NCBI RefSeq assembly: GCF_031585635.1
Contig: NZ_CP134196.1
Span: 1,860,001 to 1,924,000, forward strand
DNA: 64,000 bases
Source of the DNA: Paraburkholderia sp. FT54
Lineage (GTDB): Bacteria; Pseudomonadota; Gammaproteobacteria; Burkholderiales; Burkholderiaceae
Reading direction: 5' to 3'
The notes below the pieces were generated by a model. The model was not told the origin of the DNA. It saw only the letters and a list, made by a program, of their open reading frames with translations, and did not search any database. Position 1 is the first letter of the stretch; the number at the start of each line of letters is the position of its first letter. Both the position numbers and the translations under genes were made by a program. This document shows, piece after piece, positions 53,593 to 62,227 of this stretch.

Positions 53593-55436
53593 GCGCGCAC
53601 CTCCTTCAGCCGTGCGCAAAGCGAGCCGATCATCGCCCGGTCGGATTCCAGTTGTTCGGCCGACTTCGCTTTTTCTTCCGCCGACCTGTTCAGCATCGAC
53701 ATGGACTGCTCGCGCTTCTCTTCGAACGCGTGGGTTTGCGACTCGCGCCACTGTTCGAGCAACGTGTCGAGCTGCTCGCAGAATTGCGCGGCGATCCGGT
53801 TGAGCGCCGTCGATGTCCCGTCGATATAATTGTTAATGGCGGCGAACACTTCGTCTTCGACCGCCCCGGCGCGCAGATAGGTGATGCCGTCTCTCGCCTT
53901 GTCGCCGGCATACTGCCCTGCGAGCCCCCCGAAGATGGCGCCCACGGCCGCGCCGATTGCCAGGCCGACTGGCCCGCCGAGGAGGCCGCCGATCGCCGCG
54001 CCGGCCTCGACGCCTGCCCACGCGCCGCCGAGCGTGCCCGCGACGGCGCCCGCGCGCCCGGCCAGATTCTCGAAGCGCAGTGCCTCTTCCCGGTCGACGG
54101 TGAAGCGCAGATCAGGGGCGTCGGCCGTCCACGCATCGAGATTCTGCAGATCGCTGCGCAAACGGTCCTGTAGCGCGAGCGCGTCTTCCTGGACCAGACC
54201 GAAAATCTCGATGCTGGCTTCCTTTTGCTCGTCGTTGAGTGCGCTCGAAAGGCGTGGACCGTCGACTATGCCGGCGCGCATCTTCGTGCGCATGCGGTTG
54301 CGCAATTCGGCGCGCTTCTCGGTTTCCCATTTGCGCAAGTGATCGCGCACCGAGCGGCGAAAGGCGCGTGCGTCGTCACGCATCTGGCCGGCCCGCTCGT
54401 CGATTCCGTCGAGCCGCTTGACGAACGCCTGCGCCTCACGTTCCATGTGATCGCGATGCGCCTTGCGATCGAGCTTCGTTTCGCCAAGACGCGCCGCGAC
54501 GCTTTCTGCCAGGCGCGTCAACTCTGCTTCGCAGGCCGCGGCGACATCGGCGGCGACTCGCGCCGACCAGTCGTTGCCGAACTCTTCGAGCTCGGCGGCG
54601 AATGCCCGGGCGCCGGAGGACTCGGTGCCTCCGGCGTCACCGTTCAGGGCCGCGCGCAGCGCCTCGTAACCGTCCACGAGGCGGACGTTCGGTGGCGCGT
54701 CGAGCGGAATCCTCGCCTGCTCCGCGATCTGCCGTAGCACCTTGACGTTGTGATCGCGGCCCGCCAGCGCTTCTTCGTCCGTTTCGTCGTTCCAGCGGTT
54801 CTGCACGAAGAGCGCGGTGCGCAGCGCCGTCCATTGCAAGGACACGAAAATGGCTTCGGAACGGGTCAGCGGCGGCACCGTGCGCAGCATGAAGATCACG
54901 CCGACCGCTTCGCGAAGATAGCGCTGCGTGGTTTCCATATTCGCGTGCGTGAGGCTGCCGACGCCCGGCAGATCGACCAGCACGAGGCCGTGCCTGAACA
55001 TCTCGCGGTTCGATGTGAGCACGACACGCGACACCTGCTTCACGTTGCCAGCATTGTTCTCGTTGTGCACGACCGATCTCAGCGCATCCTCGGTGCAGGG
55101 AATGGACTCGGTGCGCCCGTCGGCGTAATGAATCGTCGCCTGCTGACCCGCTTGCGCCGCCCACGTAATCTCGACGGGCACGCAGGTGGTTTCGTCGGCA
55201 TCGATAGGCAGGACCGGCGTGTCGAAGGCAAGCGCATTGAGCAGTGTGCTCTTGCCGCTGCCCTGGATGCCGGCGATCGGCAGGACGAAGCGCTCGGCCG
55301 AGAGTTGGCCCGCGTATCCGCGCAGCCGGTCGGCGAGATTGCGTGCCTCGGGGCCGGCCGGCTTCGCGTCGTATCGCTCGGCGAGCGACAGCAGTCGCTC
55401 ATCGCCGAGCAGATTGCGCAAATCATGTGTGTTCAT
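53589..55436 (-). CDS. Dynamin-like GTPase C (615 aa) with glycine-zipper membrane segment
   Basis: A 615-aa GTPase. G1 is IAGIQGSGKSTLLN (~54-67), the switch has DETTCVPVEI, and G3 is VDLPGVGSL (155-160). A long helical stalk follows. Residues ~460-515 form a glycine-zipper membrane segment (GGLLGGPVGLAIGAAVGAIFGG), flanked by coiled coil. This suggests bilayer insertion like the paddle of bacterial dynamin-like proteins. It lies 20 nt after the coiled-coil gene and overlaps the next gene by ATGA. Confidence 0.8.
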   Translation of the reverse strand: MNTHDLRNLLGDERLLSLAERYDAKPAGPEARNLADRLRGYAGQLSAERFVLPIAGIQGSGKSTLLNALAFDTPVLPIDADETTCVPVEITWAAQAGQQATIHYADGRTESIPCTEDALRSVVHNENNAGNVKQVSRVVLTSNREMFRHGLVLVDLPGVGSLTHANMETTQRYLREAVGVIFMLRTVPPLTRSEAIFVSLQWTALRTALFVQNRWNDETDEEALAGRDHNVKVLRQIAEQARIPLDAPPNVRLVDGYEALRAALNGDAGGTESSGARAFAAELEEFGNDWSARVAADVAAACEAELTRLAESVAARLGETKLDRKAHRDHMEREAQAFVKRLDGIDERAGQMRDDARAFRRSVRDHLRKWETEKRAELRNRMRTKMRAGIVDGPRLSSALNDEQKEASIEIFGLVQEDALALQDRLRSDLQNLDAWTADAPDLRFTVDREEALRFENLAGRAGAVAGTLGGAWAGVEAGAAIGGLLGGPVGLAIGAAVGAIFGGLAGQYAGDKARDGITYLRAGAVEDEVFAAINNYIDGTSTALNRIAAQFCEQLDTLLEQWRESQTHAFEEKREQSMSMLNRSAEEKAKSAEQLESDRAMIGSLCARLKEVRA

Positions 55437-55456
55437 GGTCGTCAGCGTCGGGAGTT

Positions 55457-56122
55457 TCAGAACAGTTTTTTCCAGCGGGAACGGGACAAATCATCGACGC
55501 GCTGCTGCACCGATTGCAATGCGTCGAGCTGATTCGCTTGTGTCGCCTGCAAGCCGGCTAGCAGCGCATGCATGGCTTGCAGGTTTTCGGTCAGTTGCGC
55601 GGTGCGTTCTTCCTGGTGACGTGTCGCCTGCTGGAAGGCTTCGCTCATCGCCCTGAGCGCCTCACGCTGTTCGGCGATCGCGGCAGTCATTTGCCCGCTT
55701 GCCTCGATCAGCCGTTCGTGATCGGCCTTGCGTTCGTCTCTCAGCTCACCGATGAGATTCTGCTGGCGTTGCGCGCCGTCATCGAGCTTGCGCACGTCCG
55801 TGCCCAGTGCCGCCAATTGCCGTGCATGCACGTCGATGGATGCGCGCAGCGTGTCGCTCTTCTCGCCGGCGTCTTCGATCAACTGCTGCAGCGCGGCCCT
55901 GAGTTCGGCGAGCGATTGCTGTTGCGACGTGGCGTGCGCCTGAAGTTGATTGAGAGACTTGGCGGGGCCGGTCAGCACGAGACGAGTGGTATCGCGAATC
56001 TGGTCCTCGAGTTCGTCTTTCAACTGCGCGACCCAGGAGGGGGTATGCGACAGTTGTCCGCTGAGCTCGTCCAGCACCTTGCGGGTGGCATCGTCAACGG
56101 TGAAGCGCGTTGGTTGGATCAT
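55457..56122 (-). CDS. Coiled-coil protein of the dynamin-like operon
   Basis: A 221-aa protein that is almost entirely predicted coiled coil after residue ~60 (SQQQSLAELRAALQQLIEDAGEKSD, and so on), ending in a basic RSRWKKLF. No catalytic motif is seen. The ATG at 56122 follows AGGAAAACGAC. It sits between two GTPase genes with ~20-nt gaps and may be a scaffold or tether for them. Confidence 0.7.
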   Translation of the reverse strand: MIQPTRFTVDDATRKVLDELSGQLSHTPSWVAQLKDELEDQIRDTTRLVLTGPAKSLNQLQAHATSQQQSLAELRAALQQLIEDAGEKSDTLRASIDVHARQLAALGTDVRKLDDGAQRQQNLIGELRDERKADHERLIEASGQMTAAIAEQREALRAMSEAFQQATRHQEERTAQLTENLQAMHALLAGLQATQANQLDALQSVQQRVDDLSRSRWKKLF

Positions 56123-56144
56123 GTCGTTTTCCTGCGGATCAAAG

Positions 56145-58643
56145 TCAGGCGGTGGTGGTCGCGCGCCATGCGCGGACGATCTTGCCGGCGTCCGCCCGGT
56201 TCTCCTCGGGCAGCGACGCAATAAACCTGTTTTCCTCGGCTACGGTGGCGAACGGCGCGCGCGTCGCCACGAGGCGATTGGCGAGCGCCGAGTAATAGAC
56301 CTTTTCATCGTTGACCAGCACGCCGGCCAGCTTGAGCTTGTGCCGCTTCGCGAGCGCCTTGAGCTCGAATAGCGCCTCGCAGACCGCGCCCGAGTTTTCC
56401 AGTTCCCTGATCGATTGCACGACCGCGACGATCGGATGCATCGACGGGTCATAGGGGATCTCCGCGCGCTCCAGCGCACTCTCGCTCGCGCCGACCTGCT
56501 GCACATCGAGCACGAGAAACACGACGCAAGGCGACGACAGGAACGTGCTCACGGCGTTCCACGTGCCGACGCTCGCGGCGTCTCCGAGCACCGCAACCGC
56601 GATTTCATCCATGCAGCCCTCGTCGATACGACACTTGCTGAACGTGATTTTCCTGCCGGCCTCGGCCTCCACCATGTCAAACCAGAAGCGGTTGACGAAG
56701 CCCACGAGGCTGTCGCTGTCGAAGCCGACGATCAGCACACGCCGTTCATCGCGAACGCGCTTGAATGCCTGGTCGAACAGGACCTCGTTGCGCATATCGA
56801 CGAAGCGATGCTGGGCAATCAGCGTTGCAAGGCGGGTCAGCGCGAGCGCGGCCGAACCGACCTCGATCTCATGCACGCTCTGCTCGGCGACGGGCGCGGC
56901 CGCGAACGCGGTGCGCCTCGAAGCGGGGTCTGACGCGGCCTGCTTGCGCTTGCCCGGCCTGGCCAGCAATGCCTCCAGTTCGCGGGCAATGGCATTGCGC
57001 CCGACGAGCCCCTCTTGCGCCGACATCTTCGCTTCCAGCCCGCGTGCGCGGGCCCGGAGTTCCTTGCGGAATTGCTTGCGCGCGTCCTCGATGCGCTCCA
57101 CGATGGCATCGGCGAACGACTCGACCGTGGCGCGCTGCTTTTTGACCGCACCCTGAACGCTCTTCCTGAACGCGTTGATGTCTTCGATCTCCGTCCAGGT
57201 TTCGATGCGCTCGTCCACGCCCCAGTCCTGACCGAAAATGTCGACTCCGCGCTTGAAACTGCCGAATAGGCCCGGTTGCTCGACTCGCACCCGTCGATGC
57301 CGGTGAGTCGTCGTGAAACCGAGATTGCCGATCGACCGGGCGAGCTGCGTGGAGAGATCGAGGTCATCGGCGCGCAGGTTCAACTTCTCGTGATCCGCCG
57401 CGATCTGCCCCAGCACACGCTTGTTGAGCGTGCTCAGGCTGGCCGCCGAACGCTTCAACCAGCGCTCCACGTTCGCCTGCAACGCAGACGCATCATCGAT
57501 GCTCGTGCTGGTCAGCCCGTCCGTCTGTTCGAGCAGCGGGTCGCCCTCCCTGGCGATTGCGGCGGGCTCCCTGCGGGCCTCTTCCTTCATCTGCGTGTAG
57601 CGCGCGTCGAACTCGTCGGTCAGATTCGCGAGGCGCCTGGCCTCCGCCTTTTGCCGCCGATAGATCGCGGCGGGGTCGCCCGGCTGCAATTCCCTGTCGA
57701 CGAATTCGCGCAGCCATTCGTTGAGCTGCGCCCCACGGCCCTGGGCGACGGCGGGCGCCAGTTCATCGAACCGGCCTTGCACGCCCGCGATGAACTCCGG
57801 CAGCCCGGACGCCTTGTCGGGTTGCCGCAATGCCCATATCGCGGAGACCTGGCTGATCAGCACGGATTCGACCCCCGCCTTCTTCAGCACCGACTGCACC
57901 CTGCTACGATGCTCTGCGAGCACCTCATCCCGCGATTTCAGGATCTCGCCGTGCGCGCCCGGCTTCTCGAGCACGCTATCCATCATGTTTTGCACGACGA
58001 CGATGGGCTTGCCGTGATCATGAGCCAGACAGACGTACTCGCGCATCTTCTCGTCGGAGTTTGCCTTGCAGGTCGTGACGAACACGACCACATCGACGGT
58101 GGGCAACAGCACTTCGAGTGTCAGCCGCTCGTGCTCGTCATGACCGAACGCGTCGAGACCCGGCGTGTCGACCAGCGTGACGCCCTGCCCCAGCCTGAAG
58201 TTCGGCGAGCGCAAGCGGATCTCCGCCACGCCTTTGACGTTGCCGGGATTGGTCGCTTCGTCGCCATATTCCTTGAGCCGCTTTGCGATCGCGCTGCCGA
58301 GAATCGCAACGGGCTTGCGGCCAGGCTCCTTGAAATGGACGATGCACTCTAGCCGCTTGCCCCACTCGCACACGACGAGGCTGTTGGAGCTAGGCCGCAC
58401 GGCGTGAGGCAGGAGTTCGGCGCCGAGCAATGCGTTGACGAGCGTCGACTTTCCGGAACTCGTAATGCCGATTAGCCCGACGCGAAAAGCATCGCTTTGC
58501 CACAGCTTCTCGCGGTGGTTCAGCCAATCCAGTTCAGATGCAAAGTAGGCGCTCGCGTTGTCGTCCTGCGTGAGAATGGCCTTGATGTGCTGAATCAGGT
58601 CAGCCAGGTCAGCCTGTTGCTCTTGCGCTCGTTGCATGTCCAT
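56145..58643 (-). CDS. Dynamin-like GTPase A (832 aa) with degenerate second G-like domain
   Basis: An 832-aa protein, first gene of the operon. The N-terminal G domain has GLIGITSSGKSTLVN (~56-70), RPSSNS in the switch, VDTPGLDAFG (158-167) and QNMMD as a weak G4. A helical middle follows. A C-terminal domain after ~residue 625 starts RRVLIVGFDSDSLVGFVN, like a P-loop that lost its Lys, and ends ATVAEENRFIASLPEENRAD. No ribosome site precedes the ATG, and an in-frame TAG lies two codons upstream, so translation start is unusual. A sigma-28-like promoter lies ~165 bp upstream. Confidence 0.8.
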   Translation of the reverse strand: MDMQRAQEQQADLADLIQHIKAILTQDDNASAYFASELDWLNHREKLWQSDAFRVGLIGITSSGKSTLVNALLGAELLPHAVRPSSNSLVVCEWGKRLECIVHFKEPGRKPVAILGSAIAKRLKEYGDEATNPGNVKGVAEIRLRSPNFRLGQGVTLVDTPGLDAFGHDEHERLTLEVLLPTVDVVVFVTTCKANSDEKMREYVCLAHDHGKPIVVVQNMMDSVLEKPGAHGEILKSRDEVLAEHRSRVQSVLKKAGVESVLISQVSAIWALRQPDKASGLPEFIAGVQGRFDELAPAVAQGRGAQLNEWLREFVDRELQPGDPAAIYRRQKAEARRLANLTDEFDARYTQMKEEARREPAAIAREGDPLLEQTDGLTSTSIDDASALQANVERWLKRSAASLSTLNKRVLGQIAADHEKLNLRADDLDLSTQLARSIGNLGFTTTHRHRRVRVEQPGLFGSFKRGVDIFGQDWGVDERIETWTEIEDINAFRKSVQGAVKKQRATVESFADAIVERIEDARKQFRKELRARARGLEAKMSAQEGLVGRNAIARELEALLARPGKRKQAASDPASRRTAFAAAPVAEQSVHEIEVGSAALALTRLATLIAQHRFVDMRNEVLFDQAFKRVRDERRVLIVGFDSDSLVGFVNRFWFDMVEAEAGRKITFSKCRIDEGCMDEIAVAVLGDAASVGTWNAVSTFLSSPCVVFLVLDVQQVGASESALERAEIPYDPSMHPIVAVVQSIRELENSGAVCEALFELKALAKRHKLKLAGVLVNDEKVYYSALANRLVATRAPFATVAEENRFIASLPEENRADAGKIVRAWRATTTA

Positions 58644-58807
58644 TGACTAAAAAACAAGTCGTGTGCCGGCTGCCAGATGCGCTGGGCAACTTCGCGCCGG
58701 ATGATCTCGGGTGCCGCAGGCCGGGCGATCCGTCAAGCGGTCGCTCGAAGCCTGAACTGTGCAGCCCTTCTGGTCGGGCAGCGATAAGCCCCCCGAACGT
58801 AAGAGAC

Positions 58808-58834
58808 TTATCGGCAATGTTCAGGAAGTCTTTA
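58808..58834 (-). promoter_or_regulatory. Sigma-28 (FliA)-type promoter of the dynamin-like operon
   Basis: On the minus strand TAAAGACT, an 11-bp spacer and GCCGATAA match the flagellar sigma-28 consensus TAAAGTTT-N11-GCCGATAA (6/8 and 8/8). Transcription would begin near 58800, leaving a ~155-nt leader before the 832-aa GTPase. Confidence 0.65.
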
Positions 58835-58861
58835 ATTGAGCGAGCCCGACGCGCTAGCGCT

Positions 58862-59005
58862 TCAGTGGCCGCACGCGCTGGCCGCGAGTGCATCGCGGCG
58901 CACCTTGTCGATATATTTCGACATCAGCACGGTGGCTAGGGCGCCGGCAGCGAATGTGATGGCGAAGGACGCGAGGTGTTCAAGAGGCGAATTGGTGTTG
59001 ATCAT
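58862..59005 (-). CDS. 47-aa small membrane protein
   Basis: The ATG at 59005 follows GGGAAAA. One hydrophobic helix (LASFAITFAAGALATVLMSKYI) is followed by a basic KVRRD end. It lies just upstream of, and co-oriented with, the sigma-28-type promoter and GTPase operon. No family is recognised. It could act with the dynamin-like proteins at the membrane, or be independent. Confidence 0.5.
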   Translation of the reverse strand: MINTNSPLEHLASFAITFAAGALATVLMSKYIDKVRRDALAASACGH

Positions 59006-59082
59006 TTTTCCCGACCTGTCAAGTTGATGTTTTCGATAGGCGAAAGGCGCATGTGCGCCCGACGCGAACAGCAAACGTCACT

Positions 59083-59470
59083 CTAGACGTCCGTTCGGAC
59101 AATTCGTGTCCGCAGTCGCCTGTAGTCAGAAAATTGCACGGCCCAGTGCTGACCGCGCTCACTCGCCTGACCGGCCGATCGTTCAGGATCGCGGAAACCA
59201 CGCATGGGACGCTCGCGTTCACGCATGGGTTGATGACTATTCCCGGCCCGGTTGTTGACTCGGGCGCTGGCTTTGACGAAAACGTGCTTCACGTTTGCCA
59301 GTTCAGGAATCGCGGCCTTCGCCGCGCAGTAGCTGCGCAACTGGTCAGTGATGATCTTTCGCGACACTTCAGGACAAGGCGCCAGTACACGTTTGGAGAA
59401 ACGTTTAGCCGTAGCCTTGTCGCGCCGCTTTTGCAGCTGGATGTCGAGTTCGACGACTTTGTGCAAGCTG
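59083..59470 (-). pseudogene. Decayed IS6-family transposase fragment
   Basis: The frame reads VELDIQLQKRRDKATAKRF, then KIITDQLRSYCAAK, then VNNRAGNSHQPMRERERPMR. These are C-terminal landmarks of IS6/IS26-type transposases. The third catalytic residue (Glu in NNRAENSHQP) is Gly, the N-terminal half is missing, and the end is frameshifted. It is inactive and marks an old insertion beside the GTPase operon. Confidence 0.75.
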
Positions 59471-59657
59471 GCAAGCGGCGCCGGCATCTTGTCGATCAAC
59501 GAATCCGGGCACAAGTACGGATGGCTGGCGCTCGCGTCGAACAGCCCTCGGCCATGGCGGTCGGAACAGCGTCCTTTGACTGCTGGAAGCTAACCAATCT
59601 CAACGGTAACACCGTCGCGAACCTGACCGACTTTTCACGAGTGTGGGTCAGGCACCC

Positions 59658-61166
59658 TCACCGCGCCAGCCATTCGGGCTTGCTCGAGCCTCGCGGCACG
59701 AGAACCGTCCTGAAGGATCCAGGCGTCTTTGACAGGACTACCTGGTCGGTCATGCCCTGATACGTGCCCAGCGGGGTCTCCGCCGTGAACAGATCGGGAG
59801 CGACATCGGTGTGTTCGCCGGAAGACCCGGGGATCGCGCGGGCATAGTGCCTGTCGAAGATGCCGAGCGAGAAGAGCCAGAGCACGGTTCGGGTCAGAGA
59901 AACGGTCACCCGATAGCTGCCGCCCTCGACAGCGCGTCGGCGCAGCGCCGCGAGTACGCCGACCGTGCCGAGCCAGCCCACCACGTTGTCGACAATCGGG
60001 ATGATCGGCGGCGATTTGGGGCGTGTGAGCGTGCCTTCGACAGCGAACAGCCCCACGACAGCCGCGCCGATTTCATCAAACCCCGGCCGATTCTTCCAGG
60101 GGCCCTTGTCGCCGTGAAGAAGGACATTCGCATGGATCAACCCCGGCTTTCGGGCGCAGAGCTCTTCGGCATCGAGGCCATGGCGTTCCAGATAACCCGG
60201 ACGCTTGTTCGCAAAGAAGACGTCCGCACCTCTGAGCAGGTGATCGAATCTCGCGCGATCCTCCTTCGAGTAATCAAGGATTGTCGAGCGCATGCCAACC
60301 TGTGCGTCCCATGCGAACGCCTCGATCTCGCTATCGTCGTGCGGCCGCCAGATATTGAGAACATCGGCCCCGTAGAACGCGAGGTCCCTGCCGATGGCCG
60401 CTCCGGCAATCACGTGACTCATTCCGAGTGCACGAATGCCATCCAGCGGACTGACGCCATCCTTCGTGAAAGGGATCGGCTCGCTCTCGCCAATCTTTTC
60501 CACACTGATCAGTGGCATCTTCGAGAGCACCTCGGTGTACTGAAGCTCCTTCTGGAATTCCTCGAACGTGCGCACCTTCGCGATGACAATCCCGGCCTCT
60601 GCCGCGGCATTCTCCAGATCGTCGGCGCGCCACTGCAAAATGGCGTTGCGCACGGATTCCGGGCTGGCATCGCATCTGAGCAAGCCAAGCTCGCGGGCCG
60701 CCAGCTTCGGGTAGATGTTCAGGGGCACGACGTGCCGCCCATCGCGGGTCTCGCGGAAGAGATCCGCATCGACTTCGAGGACCGGCGGACGTCCATTGAT
60801 CGTTTCCCATTTCAGATCGAAGAACCCGGCGAAGCGCCGCAAAGCCTTGCGGACATCCACCGCGATATCCTGTTCTTCGTCGGTCCGGAGCCGCCACAGC
60901 GCGGCGACGCCGACCGCCTTGGCGGCCAGGGCGATCGCGGGCATGGAGCCGAACCGGAAGAGGCTTGGAATGATCGGATCCCGGCCGTAGAAAGTGATTT
61001 TTCCACCGCTGTCCGCCGTCGATAACCCGACGTCTTTCAGTACCTCATCGAGAGCGCTGTGCAGATCGAAATCTGAGCTGCGCTCCGGATTCGCAAGCTT
61101 CGATTGAATGATCGCGGTGAGCCGATCCGGCTCGTTTCCGTTTCGGCGGTGAGTCGAGTGATTCAT
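59658..61166 (-). CDS. CaiB/BaiF family (class III) CoA-transferase
   Basis: A 502-aa CoA-transferase, longer than the usual ~400. The core is visible: GIRALGMSHVIAGAAIGRDLAFYGADVLNI, then RSTILDYSKEDRARFDHLLRGADVFFANKRPG, then GLIHANVLLHGDKGPW. An N-terminal ~230-residue part resembles a second partial domain. It transfers CoA between acids such as carnitine or related substrates. It is downstream of a carnitine-dehydrogenase-like gene (92-nt gap), so betaine/carnitine breakdown is likely. The ATG at 61166 has a weak ribosome site. Confidence 0.83.
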   Translation of the reverse strand: MNHSTHRRNGNEPDRLTAIIQSKLANPERSSDFDLHSALDEVLKDVGLSTADSGGKITFYGRDPIIPSLFRFGSMPAIALAAKAVGVAALWRLRTDEEQDIAVDVRKALRRFAGFFDLKWETINGRPPVLEVDADLFRETRDGRHVVPLNIYPKLAARELGLLRCDASPESVRNAILQWRADDLENAAAEAGIVIAKVRTFEEFQKELQYTEVLSKMPLISVEKIGESEPIPFTKDGVSPLDGIRALGMSHVIAGAAIGRDLAFYGADVLNIWRPHDDSEIEAFAWDAQVGMRSTILDYSKEDRARFDHLLRGADVFFANKRPGYLERHGLDAEELCARKPGLIHANVLLHGDKGPWKNRPGFDEIGAAVVGLFAVEGTLTRPKSPPIIPIVDNVVGWLGTVGVLAALRRRAVEGGSYRVTVSLTRTVLWLFSLGIFDRHYARAIPGSSGEHTDVAPDLFTAETPLGTYQGMTDQVVLSKTPGSFRTVLVPRGSSKPEWLAR

Positions 61167-61258
61167 CTGCAAAGATCCATTTCGATTAGGGAATGTTAAC
61201 TGCCCGCGTTCAGACAGCGTGAGCCGCGACCTCGCGTGGCATGGCCGCGGCCGTACCT

Positions 61259-62206
61259 TTAGTGCGCAGTACCTTTAGTACGCAGTTCAATGAGGCCGAG
61301 CAGCATCTCGTCGCGCTCCGCCTCCAGCTCCGCGATGGATCTCGATCCAGCCTCGGCATGAACGCCGTCGATGAGCTTCTTCTGCACTTCCGGCGTCAGT
61401 TCGGGCGAGCCGAGATCCTTCCACCCGGCCGTCATCGGACCGCTGAACTGATGGAAGAAGTGCTCGATGCCGCCCGGGCCGCCGCCGAGGTGATTGAGCA
61501 TCATGTTGCCCATCACGCCCCAGCGCAGGCCCGGCCCCCATGAGAGAGCGGTGTCAACGTCGGCGGCGCTCAGCACCCCCTCCGCCACCAGGTAATAGAC
61601 CTCGCGCGCCACCGCGAACTGCAGACGGTTGGCGACGTGGCCCTGCAATTCCTTGTGCAGGCGCACCGCCCGTTTCCCGATCGACGTATAGAACTCCGTG
61701 GCGCGCCTGATCGTCTCTTCCGAGGTCTTTGTCCCGCCGACGATCTCGACCAGCGGAATCAGGTGCGGCGGATTGAACGGATGGCCGACGACGCAGCGCT
61801 CGGGATGCAGCACGGCGCCCACCTGAATGCTGCTCATGGGCAGGGTCGACGTGCTCGACGCGATGATCACGTTGGGTGGCAGCAGCTCATCGAGTTGCCG
61901 ATAGAGATCCTGTTTGAATTCGAGCCGCTCGGGGCCGTTCTCCTGGACGAGGTCCACATCCGTGAGCGCTTGTGCGAGCACGGGCGTGAACGTCAGGTTC
62001 GCTTGCGACGCTCCGGGCGCAAGGCCCAACCTCTTGAGCGCCGGCCAGGCGGACTCCACGAACTTCCTGAGCTGGGCTTCGGCATTCGGCGCGATGTCCG
62101 TCGCAACGACCTTCAGCCCCTTGGCGAGAAACAGTGCGGTCCAGCTGGCACCGATCACGCCGGTGCCGATGACGGCGATGCGGCGAATGGGCGTGGTATC
62201 AGTCAT
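61259..62206 (-). CDS. 3-Hydroxyacyl-CoA/L-carnitine dehydrogenase-like protein
   Basis: A 315-aa NAD-dependent dehydrogenase. The Rossmann loop is IAVIGTGVIGASWTALF, and the active-site region is VVGHPFNPPHLIPLVEIVGG, the pattern of L-carnitine dehydrogenases. The His, Glu and Asn residues of this class are in that region and in LQGHVANRLQ. It probably oxidises carnitine to dehydrocarnitine. It is flanked by the CoA-transferase and a beta-propeller gene on the same strand. Confidence 0.8.
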   Translation of the reverse strand: MTDTTPIRRIAVIGTGVIGASWTALFLAKGLKVVATDIAPNAEAQLRKFVESAWPALKRLGLAPGASQANLTFTPVLAQALTDVDLVQENGPERLEFKQDLYRQLDELLPPNVIIASSTSTLPMSSIQVGAVLHPERCVVGHPFNPPHLIPLVEIVGGTKTSEETIRRATEFYTSIGKRAVRLHKELQGHVANRLQFAVAREVYYLVAEGVLSAADVDTALSWGPGLRWGVMGNMMLNHLGGGPGGIEHFFHQFSGPMTAGWKDLGSPELTPEVQKKLIDGVHAEAGSRSIAELEAERDEMLLGLIELRTKGTAH

Positions 62207-62227
62207 GTCATGTCTCCAATGCGTGGG

